From Undaria pinnatifida (lineage: Eukaryota > Sar > Phaeophyceae > Laminariales > Alariaceae): a DNA stretch of 64,000 bases. The DNA is taken from assembly GCA_012845835.1 (NCBI GenBank), contig JABAKD010000021.1, positions 4,056,206 through 4,120,205 on the forward strand. The letters run 5' to 3'. A model generated the notes under the pieces. The model had not been told where the DNA came from. It worked only from the letters and a program-made list of their open reading frames with translations, and did no database searches. The position numbers and the translations under genes were made by a program. Shown here in pieces: positions 56,401-64,000 of this stretch (positions are counted from its first letter, which is position 1; each line of letters starts with the position of its first letter).

Positions 56401-59224
56401 CAACCTGCGGCACACCCCGGGGACTTCAAGCCACACCACACCCCAAAGGGAAAGCTTGTACGATGGATTATATTGGGTGATCAACAATGACGGGATAGAA
56501 ATGGTCAACCAATCTCCTCCTCTCCGTCTCTCTCCTCCCCCTCTCCAACTTCTCGGCCCTCCTCCTCTCCCGCCAACAAGCCTGGTTGTATTGGTCACAA
56601 CCGGGTAAAGTCGTGGTCTCTCGTTCGTGCGGTGCCGTGCCAGACGGCGATACCGGCAGTAATAGCGGGACCCCGCACTATCTCGATATAGTGCAGTACA
56701 GTACTACTCTGTAGGACTACAGTGAAAAAATCATGGCCTGCGATTCGGCGCTTGTGTTCGCAGGAGAAATCGAAGTGCCGTCGATTCAGCCTCACAGCTG
56801 ATCGTGGTGGGGCTGCCGGAGATGGCTGAGCGGTGGGAGTTACAGCCTGACAAGGCTGCTCGTATTTAGCGGGGGTGGTCCATCGTTCGTGGTTCGTGGT
56901 CCGCGGTTAATGCTTCACAGAAAGGCAGAAAGGTCAACAACTGGCAATACCAGTGCAACCACTTTGGGTCTTGATTTTAGTGCAGAGACAAAAAAACGAC
57001 GATGATCTCAATATTTTCAAGCGGCTATGAGTATAACAGCGTCAGCGCGCGCAGCAGTACGAAGGGGTAGCGATCATGCCGCATCCGTCCCGTGAGAATT
57101 TTTTGCGTTGTTGTCGTTCGGACACCACTATTATCATGTCCAGCCAGCAGTGGCCGATTGAAGCCGTAATCGTCAACTTTATAAAACTATTCCAACAACG
57201 TCAGAGCTGCGAGGTCCACAAAAATTCAGGGTCGATGCTCTTCCTCGACAGGCTGCGTGATACACCGGTCGCTTGTTTTTAGGCAGCAAGTCGTCACGAT
57301 TCATCGTTCGTAATGGCAGCAGTATTCAACACATTATGTACGACAGCAGTAGTAAAACTCTGATCAACAGCAATAATAAACTTCAAAACCCGCAAAATGA
57401 AACACGATATGGCGTTCACATTTTAGACGACATGGAAATCTGTATCGCTTAATTTTCGCCGTCATGTTCCTCTGAAGCCGGCAAGGGACAACTAATTTGA
57501 GTTACGTCACGAATACTGGTCCATTTTTTTTTTTTTTTTTTTTTTTTTTCATCCTCCGGCGGATGGGGAAAAATAAAGCTTTAGCTCACTAAACTTCCAC
57601 GTATTTTCATACGCGTCATTACTATAAACGGAAACTAAGCGGTTCGTGGTTTCGTGGTTCTAGCCTTCTCGGCCTTCACCCTCTCGGACACCAATCGCCC
57701 ACGGGCGCCCCCCCCTGTGTCTCCGCGATGAAACAATCGCGGTTCGTGGTTAGGATTTAATAATGGCGCGCCCCTGAAGATAATGGCGACAACCTTCCCC
57801 ATCGGAGATATCCTTGGCTTGAAACCTTCCCCCGCCTAACCCCTACCCGAAAACTCCCCGAAAATGCTATACACACCCCAGCACTGACCCGAACATCTTC
57901 CGCACAGTCACGGCGGCGTTTTTAAGTCTCAAGAAGGGGCGCCACTTCGCGTTTCCCATGAGGACCCTCCGCACAGCTACCACCTTCACCCTCACGACCT
58001 CATCATTCCCCCGCCTAACCCCTACCCGAAAACCCCCCAAAAATGCTCTAAAACCCTGGTACTGACTGACCTGAATGTTTTCTGCACTATCACGGCGGCG
58101 TTTCTAAGCCGTAGGTAGGGGCGCCGCTTTGCGTTTCCCATGAGAACCCTCTGCACGGTCACCACCTTCACCCTCACGAACTTGCCCCTCGACTCCTCTA
58201 GCTGCTCCAGCACCCCCGCACGGAAGTACACCTGGGAAGTTGAAAAAAAAGAGTTGGCGTTTTCGCATGTGTAATAATACCATTACGCGAACGTCGTATA
58301 CACGTACAATGATGATGTCCGTTTTATTAGAAGGTCAGGGTGGGCTAATGTTATAGTAACCTACGTAGACGGGTAGTCTGAGGAAATTAAAAAATATTTT
58401 CGGCCTTTAACGGTGTATCATACTTCGTTGTTCGCATGATAATGGAGAAGGGGTAGGCGCACGTGTTCCCCGCACGATACGAACGGCAATACTAAACATG
58501 TGGGGTTGAAAAAAAAAACAACAGTTTATTTCTGTAACTATTAACAGAAACGAATCCGAAAGTCATTATCAGGAGTAACAAAAATCATGGACCACAACCA
58601 TGTTGGAATAGGGGACGGGGAGGGGGGGTCGAGTTGGGCAGCGTATGCTGCGTTCTTCGATCATACGGTCCTGTGTCGAACTAACGCGAAGAAAAATACC
58701 AGTACTTCGCATCACATCGTTGGTCACCTTTGTGTTGCAGCGCGGCGTAGATTCCTTACTACCGGTACACAGTTAAGCCTGTACCACACCACACAACGCC
58801 ACGCCACGCCACGCCACGCCACGCCACGCCACGCCACGCCACGCCACGCCACGCCACGCCATCGAAATACCGGCAAAAGCGACCAAAAAAAAAAAAGTGA
58901 TTCACCTTCGTGTTGCCTAGGCAGCACTTGGCATCCTTCTTGCTGCCCAACAGTCTGTCCAGGATGTGCTTGCACTGGCCTGACGGCGATCGCCTGAGGT
59001 GGAGTTGAGTAGGCCGGAACGGGGGGGGGGGGGGGGTCGCATGTTTTTTTTTATATCCTCCGGCGGATGGGGAAAAATAAAGCTTAAGCTCACCACACTT
59101 CCACGTATTTTCATACGCGTCGTTTGCATGACAGCCGAGATTGAGCTATGATTAGTGAAGTTGCGGCGACAGGGGGGGGGGTCGTATGGCAGTCGAAAAT
59201 AGCATGGTTAGCAAAGATATTCTT

Positions 59225-59311
<87 letters not shown>

Positions 59312-62300
59312 TTGCTACTACTACTACTAATATTACTACTACTACACATATACCACTATTAATGCTATCAATACCGCTGCTACAGCTTCCGCCACTAAAA
59401 CGTTGTACTATGAGTACACACTGCCCCTCGAAAAAAGCCGCGCATGAGCACATAGCACTACCACCACGCCCTCCACAGCTTCCGCTACTGCCACCACAAA
59501 TCCTCCCCTCACAACCACCACCACTGCTGTCACTCAACCTCACCGTGCGAAAGCAGCAGCGTCCTTCTGCTTCCCCCTAAACTATTTACACCTCTCTTCC
59601 ACGAGTTGGCTGAGATGGACAGATGAGCTAGCTCATGCTCTTTCCTGTGTGCGCACAAACCCACGTCACTCCCGATACCAACCCCGGGATGAGCTATGGG
59701 GGACAGATGAGCTAGCTCATGATCTGTCACACACTCCGTCTCACCGTGCGAACAAAGCAGCGTCCTTCTCCTTCCCTTTAGACTTACTGATGCCTCTCTT
59801 CGACGCGTTGGCCAGCACAAGGAAGCGCTGCGAGAAATCCTTGAATATCATCCTGTTGGGATACGCCGCTCGCGAGATCCTAATCGCCTGTACACAAAAA
59901 AAAAAAACGCCAACTTACAACGGTGAGGTAATTCTCCGTGGTTGAAGACGGTTAATTCATCTTTTTTTCTTCTCTACCTTCGGCGGATGGGAAAAAACAA
60001 ATATTAACCCATTTTGAACCCCCAAGCGCCTTCCATATTAACTCAGAGTAATTTCCCCCCCAAAAAGGGTTTTCAGTTTTACGTGCATTAAGCTCACCAC
60101 ACTTTCCACATATTTTTCATACACGTCGTGTGTCATTGTAACTCGATTTTGTTCGCAATCCGGCCGTAGCTGGCGTGTCCTTCAGTTTTTCCCTTGGTAT
60201 TGACTTTGATTGCAGCAGCACGGCAGTAGTGTTCGATTGATGGCGTCGGTGGCAACACCAATGGCGTGCCGCACGGGACGGCGCCGGCGGACCGGTAGAA
60301 TACGCGAACAAACAACAGACAGTAGTGTGCTTTTGATACCAACGCCTTCGTAACTGGAAACCCAACTGGAAACCCGTCTTGGGGACAAATTACTTGGAAA
60401 TAGTATAGGGAAGGGTTTTGGGGCTCTAAAGGGGCTAATAGCGGCAGACTGGTGGGACACGCGAACAGAAAGTTGCGCTGTTGCCAATAAATAGTAGCCG
60501 GCCAGCAGCTGCTTGGCCAAGTGTTCGTGATTCACAGAGGCCATACCGGGGGAGGGGATTCGAGGATAGCGTCCCCGAGGTAGGCTAGGAAGCCCCTTCG
60601 CAAGAAAAAAAAACGAAGAACCATCTGCCAGGTAGTGAATGACAGGTACTAACAACTGTAAAGTTAATATGAAATTGGGTTCCCTATGACCTGTTCAATG
60701 TGATCTGTCTTACGTACAGATCAATTTGATTGCCCAAGCTCACCTCTACGACGCCGGCGCATCTGAGCTGCTCAACCACCATGAGGGAGTCGAGTTCGTC
60801 CTTGGACTTGTTGGCGTTGGGTTTGATGCACCTCACGTACTGCACCTCCGTTCGTTGAATGGCGGCCATCAGCGAGTGGAGCTGTCGCTTGAACTTCGAC
60901 CCCAATGACTCCTGATGAAAAATGACAACGAAATGAAAGTAATAACAGCACGTCAAGCATACCAACAACAACAACAACAACAACAACAACAAACAAACAA
61001 AACAACAACGCCTTCCATAGCTAAAGAGGCCATACCATACAAAACTACGCCCACGTCGACGCAGACAAACTACTTGGAGATGAAGTAGAACCATCGTTGC
61101 AGTGAATCAAAAGCGATCATTAATAGAAACTCGCCTGCATGAGCGAGCCCTTCCTTTGCCTGCCGTTGCCCGCGGGGTCATCGTCCCCAGCACTCCTCAG
61201 GCCATTGTTGCCAAAGCAGTCTCCAAGAACCCCGTTTTTGGACTTCGACAGTATCTTAACCAGGTCCGACTAAAATCACAAGAACAAAAAAAAAAGGCGG
61301 AGGCCAGGTGGTGGGGGGGGGGGAAGGGGGGGCTGGTAAGGGGCGTAAATAGAATAGGTGGAACATGTTCAGTGTTTTCAACTAAGTTTAACGAAAGTCT
61401 CAGATAAGTTTCATTCACCAAGAACCCAGTCCTTAGACGTCGTCAGCATCTTAACGAGGTCCGACTGAAATCTGGTGAAAAAAAACAGGGACAGGCCATG
61501 TAGGGAGGGGGGGGGGGGGGGGGGGGGGGGCAACGAATAATCTAAGGAATGCCTTTCAAAAGTTTCAACTAAGTTTCACGTAGCACAAGTCCCATATAAG
61601 TTTCAGTCCCCAACCCGTTCTTAGACGTCCACAACATCTCCACCAAGTACAATATCACCAACATAAAAACAGAGACCGGGCGAGGTTTTCTCATCTCATG
61701 CATAGCCAGGGGGGGAGGAGGGGGGGGGGGGGGTGGTAGGGGGCGTTAATATATCACACGTCGGACAGGAGTCCTCCCACGGTAGGGGTTGCAGTTGTAT
61801 GATTGGGCGATTGAGTTCCTCATGTGGGGGACTGCCGGTCAATGAAGAAATTTCCGGAGTACATATTGTTCTAGGACTAAGGCATAGAAGCTTGGTCGGG
61901 TTGTGCGAACTAATGCCTTGGAAGTCATTTTTCGGATGAGATACTGAGTTCCCCACGTGAGGAGCTCAGGGACTGATGCTGCAACCCTAAGGTGGGATGG
62001 CTCACAGCTCAGATCATTACACAGATCAGATCCTTACACAGATCAGACCATACAAAAAGACTCACGGAAGAAGAGCCTCATGCAATTTTTCTGCCGGTAC
62101 AGCAGTTTCATAAAGCCCGACTGATATGACAGAAAACACAAACGTCGGAGAGAAATTCGGGAGGGGGGGGGTACTCATTCCATGCATAGCCGTAGTCTTC
62201 AGATCACAGGCCCTCGCATCCGTACAATGCCGGGCCGGGACGAAGCACGTCGGGTTTTCACCGACCCGTCAGACATCGCGTGCACCGAGCACGAAGCGCG

Positions 62301-63068
62301 GTGGAGCGTTTCAGCGAGTCGCACGAAGAGTGGGCTGCATCCCAGCGCTCATTTGTAGCATACCTTACCTTTTTACCACCGACCCCCACACGTCTCTTTC
62401 GAGGCTTACGGGGGGGGAGAAGGAGGGGGGGGGGGACCCGCAAGGGGCATGCAGGTTTAAAAGCTTAAGGTAACTTTTCGCTCTCAAATCCGAGATATGA
62501 CCCTGATAGCTACGCTGCGGTTGCAAGGAGAGTCGCCGACCTTTATCCTTCATGAGGACACACAACCCGTAATGCGCGCGATCGGAGTATCACACACAGC
62601 TTGCAAAGATGACTTTCGACGAAATCTTCGATCTCACAGCTGGAGTGTATTTTCATTTTCTATAATAAATCCCCGCTCACCTGCAACTGATCCCTATCGT
62701 ATTCTACACAAGATAACACACCCACATAAGATACCACACCCCCCACAGAATACGACACCGCGGTGATAATTTTTGGGGCTCGAAATATAGCGCCTTAGTC
62801 TAATACCAAGTAATATGGCGACAGAAGATACCACACCCCCCACAGGATACCACACCCGGTGATAATATTTTCAAGCGCTCAAATGTATCACCGGGGGTGT
62901 GTTATCTTGTGTAGAATACGGTAAATCCCCGCTCACCTGCAACTGATCCCTGTTCTTCTCCACAAAGCCTCCGGTGTTGTACACCACGCTGCCGGCGTAG
63001 TGGTTCACGGTGAACTCTAGCTTCGTCGCGAACCGACTCTTGTCGAAGTTCTCGTGGTCCTTGTACGC
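43750..63068 (-). CDS. Myosin motor - IQ - tubby domain protein, 5' partial
   Basis: Exons 5' to 3' on the minus strand: 63068-62937, 61269-61135, 60911-60744, 59887-59745, 58993-58906, 58231-58071, 55941-55770, 55198-55079, 54578-54513, 53642-53487, 50433-50267, 47073-47010, 45985-45828, 45545-45439, 45180-45018, 44229-44062, 43788-43750. Phases agree at all junctions except 53487/50433 (phase 0 to phase 1), where one or more exons are probably missing from this model. The first ten exons (447 codons) give the distal myosin head, converter, IQ and linker. The last seven (about 288 codons) give a tubby domain with stop TAG at 43752-43750. The motor's N-terminal half lies beyond 64000. The product would be an actin motor with a phosphoinositide-binding C-terminal domain. 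Two adjacent genes remain possible because the join is not proven, but no start or 3' end signal separates them. Confidence 0.8.
43960..44040 (+). repeat. (CAG)n/(CAA)n microsatellite
   Basis: Six CAG units and about 16 CAA units in the last intron of the myosin-tubby gene (43789-44061). Confidence 0.9.
46148..46630 (+). repeat. GAACC/AAACC pentamer array in a tubby intron
   Basis: About 480 bp of pentamers: AAACC units, then a GAACCCAACC decamer block, GAACCGACCC, a pure GAACC block (about 46390-46464), AAACC/AAGCC and AGACC blocks. Because units are 5 bp and lack stop codons, three plus frames and three minus frames stay open for 130-270 codons; these are not genes. It lies in the 45986-47009 intron. 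Confidence 0.93.
47159..47247 (-). repeat. TTAA-type MITE, family A, intact
   Basis: An 89-bp copy with TTAA at both ends: TTAACCCCTTTAGAGCCCCA at left and GTTGGGAAGGCGTTAA at right. The terminal inverted repeat is TTAACSCCTTY. The best-preserved copy in the window. Confidence 0.9.
47350..47640 (+). repeat. Three-unit tandem hybrid of MITE A and MITE G segments
   Basis: Units of about 93 bp start near 47352, 47444 and 47537. Each has a family A left half (ACGCCT-TT, CTGGAAACCCGTATTTGGGG, ACTTGGAATTAGCAT) followed by a family G segment (TTTCTGAACGACGGGGCTCC). The chimeric unit has been duplicated as a block. Confidence 0.8.
48788..48878 (-). repeat. TTAA-type MITE, family A, degenerate
   Basis: CCCCTTCGAGAGCCCTAAAA, CCTTCCTAAACTAATTCGAA and GAAACGGTTTCCAGCTGTAA; the terminal TTAA is lost. 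Confidence 0.6.
49555..49770 (+). repeat. ATTTTCTGAACAGAAGAAGA minisatellite
   Basis: About eight diverged units of roughly 27 bp (TTCTAAGAATTTTCTGAACA) in the intron 5' of the second tubby exon. Confidence 0.8.
50434..53486 (-). other. Long intron region (or missing-exon region) of the myosin-tubby gene
   Basis: The exon model jumps from phase 0 to phase 1 across this gap, so an exon is expected here. The region holds a GA run (50471-50491), degenerate GCACGGCACAGCA repeats (about 51300-51910), a duplicated short block (CATACCAGAGGTCCCATC on the minus strand near 51735; CATACCAGAAGAGGTCCCAT near 52045) and a family F copy (53236-53325). I did not find a convincing exon. Confidence 0.5.
53236..53330 (+). 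repeat. Family F copy
   Basis: AGCGTCAGCTGTGAGTTCGA, CGAATTTAGGGTCGATGCTC, ATCTTTGCAAAGCTGCG, ACACCGGTCGCCCG, then a CATTGAGTCAAAA end. Confidence 0.75.
53487..55198 (-). CDS. Gly/Asp-rich linker exons of the myosin-tubby gene
   Basis: Exon 55198-55079: [20 protein letters not shown] then [16 protein letters not shown]. Exon 54578-54513: [20 protein letters not shown]. Exon 53642-53487: [18 protein letters not shown], an acidic run and RYNPLFHNA. All three are phase 0 at both ends with standard acceptors and donors, which supports them although they carry no domain. They form a flexible acidic linker between the motor/IQ part and the tubby part. Confidence 0.6.
54281..54449 (-). repeat. Two abutting TTAA-type MITE A copies
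   Basis: First copy 54281-54368 (TCAACCTCTTTGAAGCCCCA ... GTTGTGAAGGCGTTA). The second starts ATAACCCCTTTAGGGACC and ends GTAAAGGCGTTAAGG at about 54449, with its inner part shortened. A family G fragment (GAGCCTCGCCGTTCAGAAAA) follows. Confidence 0.8.
55560..55695 (+). repeat. (AACC)n microsatellite
   Basis: Imperfect AACCAGCC units becoming perfect AACC units in the intron before the charged-helix exon; open in several frames by chance. Confidence 0.9.
55770..58231 (-). CDS. Lever arm: converter end, IQ motif and charged helix exons
   Basis: Exon 58231-58071 begins [16 protein letters not shown] (converter to lever arm) and ends [10 protein letters not shown]. Exon 55941-55770 completes an IQ motif across the splice (VQKTFRGSRGRL), then runs about 45 residues of alternating Arg/Lys/Glu ([18 protein letters not shown] and [19 protein letters not shown]). 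This could be a single alpha-helix or short coiled coil. Only one clear IQ motif is seen. Decayed copies of both exons lie in the intervening intron (57895-58000, 57660-57715, 56515-56600). Confidence 0.85.
56100..56225 (-). repeat. GGGTC-array repeat, second copy
   Basis: Five to six CCCGA units (about 56196-56222) with GGAAAACCTCCTGACCCGAT beside them; the reverse complement of the 39462-39570 element. It lies in the intron between the IQ exons. Confidence 0.75.
57177..57295 (+). repeat. Family F copy
   Basis: CAACGTCAGAGCTGCGAGGT, TTCAGGGTCGATGCTC, GGCTGCGTGATACACCGGTC; diverged at both ends. Confidence 0.65.
57523..57625 (-). repeat. SINE-like family D, copy 4, truncated
   Basis: T-run (57523-57549), ATCCTCCGGCGGATGGGGAA, AAATAAAGCTTTAGCTCACT and CGTATTTTCATACGCGTCAT; the distal half is missing. 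Confidence 0.8.
57895..58000 (-). pseudogene. Partial tandem copy of the lever-arm exon
   Basis: Aligns to the 3' two-thirds of exon 58231-58071 ([34 protein letters not shown]), with a GT donor in the equivalent place and about 174 bp offset. It has no acceptor giving a compatible phase, so it is probably not used. Confidence 0.75.
58791..58862 (+). repeat. (ACGCC)n pentamer array
   Basis: About 13 near-perfect ACGCC units, in the intron between the converter and lever-arm exons. Confidence 0.9.
58906..63068 (-). CDS. Myosin head, distal part, and converter exons
   Basis: Exon 1 in view has [20 protein letters not shown] (the HYAG strand of the 50-kDa domain). Exon 2 has [17 protein letters not shown] and a Gly/Asp/Lys-rich loop 2 ([18 protein letters not shown]). 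Exon 3 has [36 protein letters not shown] and [12 protein letters not shown], the actin-binding and SH1-helix region with its Cys. Exon 4 has [20 protein letters not shown]. Exon 5 has [20 protein letters not shown]. The intron after exon 2 uses a GC donor (CAG|GCGAGT at 61134). These are unambiguous myosin motifs; I cannot assign a class from this part. Confidence 0.95.
59046..59125 (-). repeat. SINE-like family D, copy 5, truncated; empty TTAA site
   Basis: TATCCTCCGGCGGATGGGGA, AAATAAAGCTTAAGCTCACC and CGTATTTTCATACGCGTCG. It retains the unoccupied TTAA that carries a MITE A in copies 3 and 6. Confidence 0.85.
59224..59346 (+). repeat. (CTA)n microsatellite
   Basis: About 40 CTA units with a few interruptions (CCA, TTG, ATA) in the intron between the converter exons; it explains open poly-Tyr, poly-Ser and poly-Val frames. 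Confidence 0.95.
59534..59620 (-). pseudogene. Partial tandem copy of the 3' end of the SH1-converter exon
   Basis: Aligns with the last ~75 bp of exon 59887-59745 (GCCAACTCGTGGAAGAGAGG and AGAAGGACGCTGCTGCTTTC, then CGCACGGTGAGG including the donor), about 205 bp away. The frame differs from the true exon by indels. Confidence 0.75.
59955..60240 (-). repeat. SINE-like family D, copy 6, carrying a MITE A
   Basis: Starts CTACCTTCGGCGGATGGGAA, is interrupted by the 60004-60091 element, resumes GCTCACCACACTTTCCACAT and continues GCAATCCGGCCGTAGCTGGC and TGTCCTTCAG before diverging. Confidence 0.85.
60004..60091 (-). repeat. TTAA-type MITE, family A, nested in repeat D with TTAA on both sides
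   Basis: TTAACCCATTTTGAACCCCC at left and CAGTTTTACGTGCATTAA at right. Removing it restores the D sequence across one TTAA, which shows target duplication of TTAA. Confidence 0.9.
60339..60438 (+). repeat. TTAA-type MITE, family A, with internal duplication
   Basis: CCAACGCCTTCGTAACTGGA at left, a duplicated ACTGGAAACCC, then GGGGACAAATTACTTGGAAA and GGGGCTCTAAAGGGGCTAA at right. Confidence 0.8.
60969..61010 (+). repeat. (CAA)n microsatellite
   Basis: About nine CAA units and variants in the intron between motor exons. Confidence 0.85.
61413..62120 (-). pseudogene. Three extra copies of the myosin loop-2 exon start
   Basis: Besides the real exon 61269-61135, related sequences lie at 61464-61413 ([16 protein letters not shown], acceptor and a GTGAAT donor-like site, then a stop), 61650-61609 ([12 protein letters not shown], acceptor lost) and 62120-62066 ([18 protein letters not shown] with good acceptor and GTGAGT donor). 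Each is followed, 5' in the gene, by an A-rich patch and a long C-run. The 62120-62066 copy is 55 bp and would shift the frame if spliced in. Confidence 0.75.
62585..62660 (-). repeat. Family F copy
   Basis: ACACACAGCTTGCAAAGATG, CGATCTCACAGCTGGAGTG; reverse orientation. Confidence 0.65.
62670..62965 (-). repeat. Duplicated 3' edge of the HYAG motor exon with flanking intron
   Basis: The stretch CCCGCTCACCTGCAACTGAT at about 62677 recurs at about 62928, where it is the true exon end and donor. GATACCACACCCCCCACAG also recurs at 62728 and 62827, and GGTGATAAT at 62763 and 62852. Confidence 0.75.
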
Positions 63069-63144
63069 CTAGAGTGATCAAACAGTAGCGGCACTAAATT
63101 AAGCCAAATAGCGGTGGATATATAATAACCGGTCGCATAATAAA

Positions 63145-63462
63145 CCGGTCGCCCCGGTGGCGTATCAGGTTATCCTCGAGCCTGGTATAGGTCAGGTTCG
63201 TGAGTTCGAGCCCCGCCGAGTGCATACTCGTATAAATTCGTTGGGACTTTTTCTCGTGCACAAATTGACTTGCGGAAAGCGCGAGAGCGTGAGTTAGCGA
63301 CAATCGATGAAAAATCGACGAGCAGCGGGATTGCTGAACCCTATGCGCGATAAAAGTTGAAGGCAAGAACCGGGGGGGGGAGGAAGGGACGACACCTGTG
63401 ACCACGGCTTGTCCAGCAGCTGGAAAGTAAAAAGTGTGAAGAAAAAAGAAGAAAAAAAAAAA
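63145..63462 (+). repeat. tRNA-derived SINE, family E copy 4 (best head)
   Basis: The element starts GGTCGCCCCGGTGGCG. A box-A-like TGGCGTATCAGG lies at 63158-63169 and a box-B-like AGTTCGAGCCC at 63203-63213, with spacing normal for an internal RNA polymerase III promoter. The D-loop and T-loop regions resemble a tRNA with a long variable arm. A roughly 240-bp unrelated body follows (CACAAATTGACTTGCGGAAA, CTGAACCCTATGCGCGATAA, CCACGGCTTGTCCAGCAGCT) and an A-rich tail. It lies in the intron 5' of the first motor exon in view. Confidence 0.9.
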
Positions 63463-63880
63463 TGTGTGCATTTTTTGCGGGAATTTAAAAACAGTGGCAA
63501 TAGAAATTTGGCGGCAAGAAGGAGTAAAGGAGGGATGGTAGCGAGGAAGGGCACGGGAAAGGGTACCAGGGGAGCACACAAACACAAAAGAAGGAGCCAC
63601 GTCTGCACTCCACATACTCCAAAGAAAGGTGAAAAAAAAAACAAAAAACGGGGCGCTGTGCTTTCTGTGCGAATCGAGAAAATGACGTGTTTTTTTTTTT
63701 GCTTCACTTTTTTTAGATGGTTTCAGTAACCCCCCGGCCCTTCCTGGCTCCTTAAAAACCAAAAGGCGCGCGGGGTGAGACTTTTTGTTGAGAAAATTGC
63801 TAGTGCTCCGCTGATAGGGGGGGGGGGTGCTAACTTAGCGTCTAATCGCGAACAGTGCTGTCGGAACACTCGCCGTGCGT

Positions 63881-63998
63881 ATTTTATAAAATTATTACAA
63901 CAACGTCAGCTGTGAGTTGGACAGTTTTAGGGTCGATCATCATCTTTGCAAGCTGCGTAATACACCGGCTGCCCGTTTATATCAAGTTTTCATGAGTC
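63881..63998 (+). repeat. Family F copy (good)
   Basis: ACAACGTCAGCTGTGAGTTG, TTTTAGGGTCGATCATCATC, TTTGCAAGCTGCGTAATACA, CCGGCTGCCCG, TTTTCATGAGTCAA. Other copies or fragments: about 735-800, 10695-10730, 11512-11570, 20160-20215, 20590-20660 (minus), 29235-29310 (minus). Confidence 0.75.
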
Positions 63999-64000
63999 AA

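Noticed and set aside
61209-62120. Regularly spaced similar units resembling a CRISPR-like array
   Set aside because: Units are diverged exon copies with uneven spacing and long G/C runs, in a eukaryotic intron.
63145-63220. A genuine tRNA gene
   Set aside because: Boxes A and B are present, but acceptor-stem pairing is not evident, and the sequence continues into a repeated body with an A-tail shared by four copies, so it is a SINE head.

Overview
The window is eukaryotic nuclear DNA with small exons (about 40-310 bp), introns mostly of several hundred bases to 3 kb, and very repeat-rich introns and spacers. Long poly-C tracts often lie upstream of the acceptors. The gene content (an APS kinase / ATP sulfurylase / pyrophosphatase tri-domain fusion and a myosin-tubby type gene) and the intron-rich, moderately GC-rich style point to a stramenopile alga, most likely a brown alga. 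The species is inference. No prokaryotic, organellar, CRISPR, rRNA or free-standing tRNA gene features were seen.

Layout. 1-4.4 kb: no convincing large gene, with a candidate two-exon small secreted peptide (1622-2084), a SINE and old repeats. 4.4-25.3 kb, plus strand: one 24-exon gene with consistent splice phases throughout. It encodes about 1107 aa: an N-terminal hydrophobic anchor and Cys-Pro-rich stem, then APS kinase, ATP sulfurylase and family I inorganic pyrophosphatase, i.e. sulfate activation to PAPS with pyrophosphate removal. 25.3-30 kb: gene-free, with degenerate minisatellites, a 559-bp perfect TAG array and a SINE. 30.2-36.5 kb, minus strand: a decayed Ty3/gypsy-like retrotransposon (RT, RNase H, integrase and C-terminal remnants, many frameshifts). 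38.4-38.97 kb, minus: a frameshifted NADAR-domain remnant. 39-43.7 kb: C-rich and simple-repeat DNA without a recognised gene. 43.75-63.07 kb, minus strand: the 3' part of a large gene whose 5' end lies beyond the window. Exons encode the C-terminal half of a myosin motor, converter and IQ segment, a charged helix, acidic/Gly-rich linkers and then a complete tubby C-terminal domain ending in its own stop. One exon between the linker and tubby parts appears to be missing from my model.

Repeats form a layered record: (A) about 90-bp TTAA-flanked MITEs with short terminal inverted repeats, piggyBac-like in form; (D) a poly-A-tailed SINE-like family, two copies of which carry an A element in the same TTAA site but in opposite relative orientation; (E) a tRNA-derived SINE with A and B boxes; (F) a dispersed roughly 100-bp family; (G) a roughly 260-bp MITE whose terminal repeat has seeded a 33-bp minisatellite. 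Both genes also show repeated partial tandem duplication of exon edges, strongest in the myosin gene.

The two genes have no evident shared pathway. The sulfate-activation enzyme would supply PAPS, for example for sulfated wall polysaccharides. The myosin-tubby protein would be a motor with a phosphoinositide-binding cargo domain.
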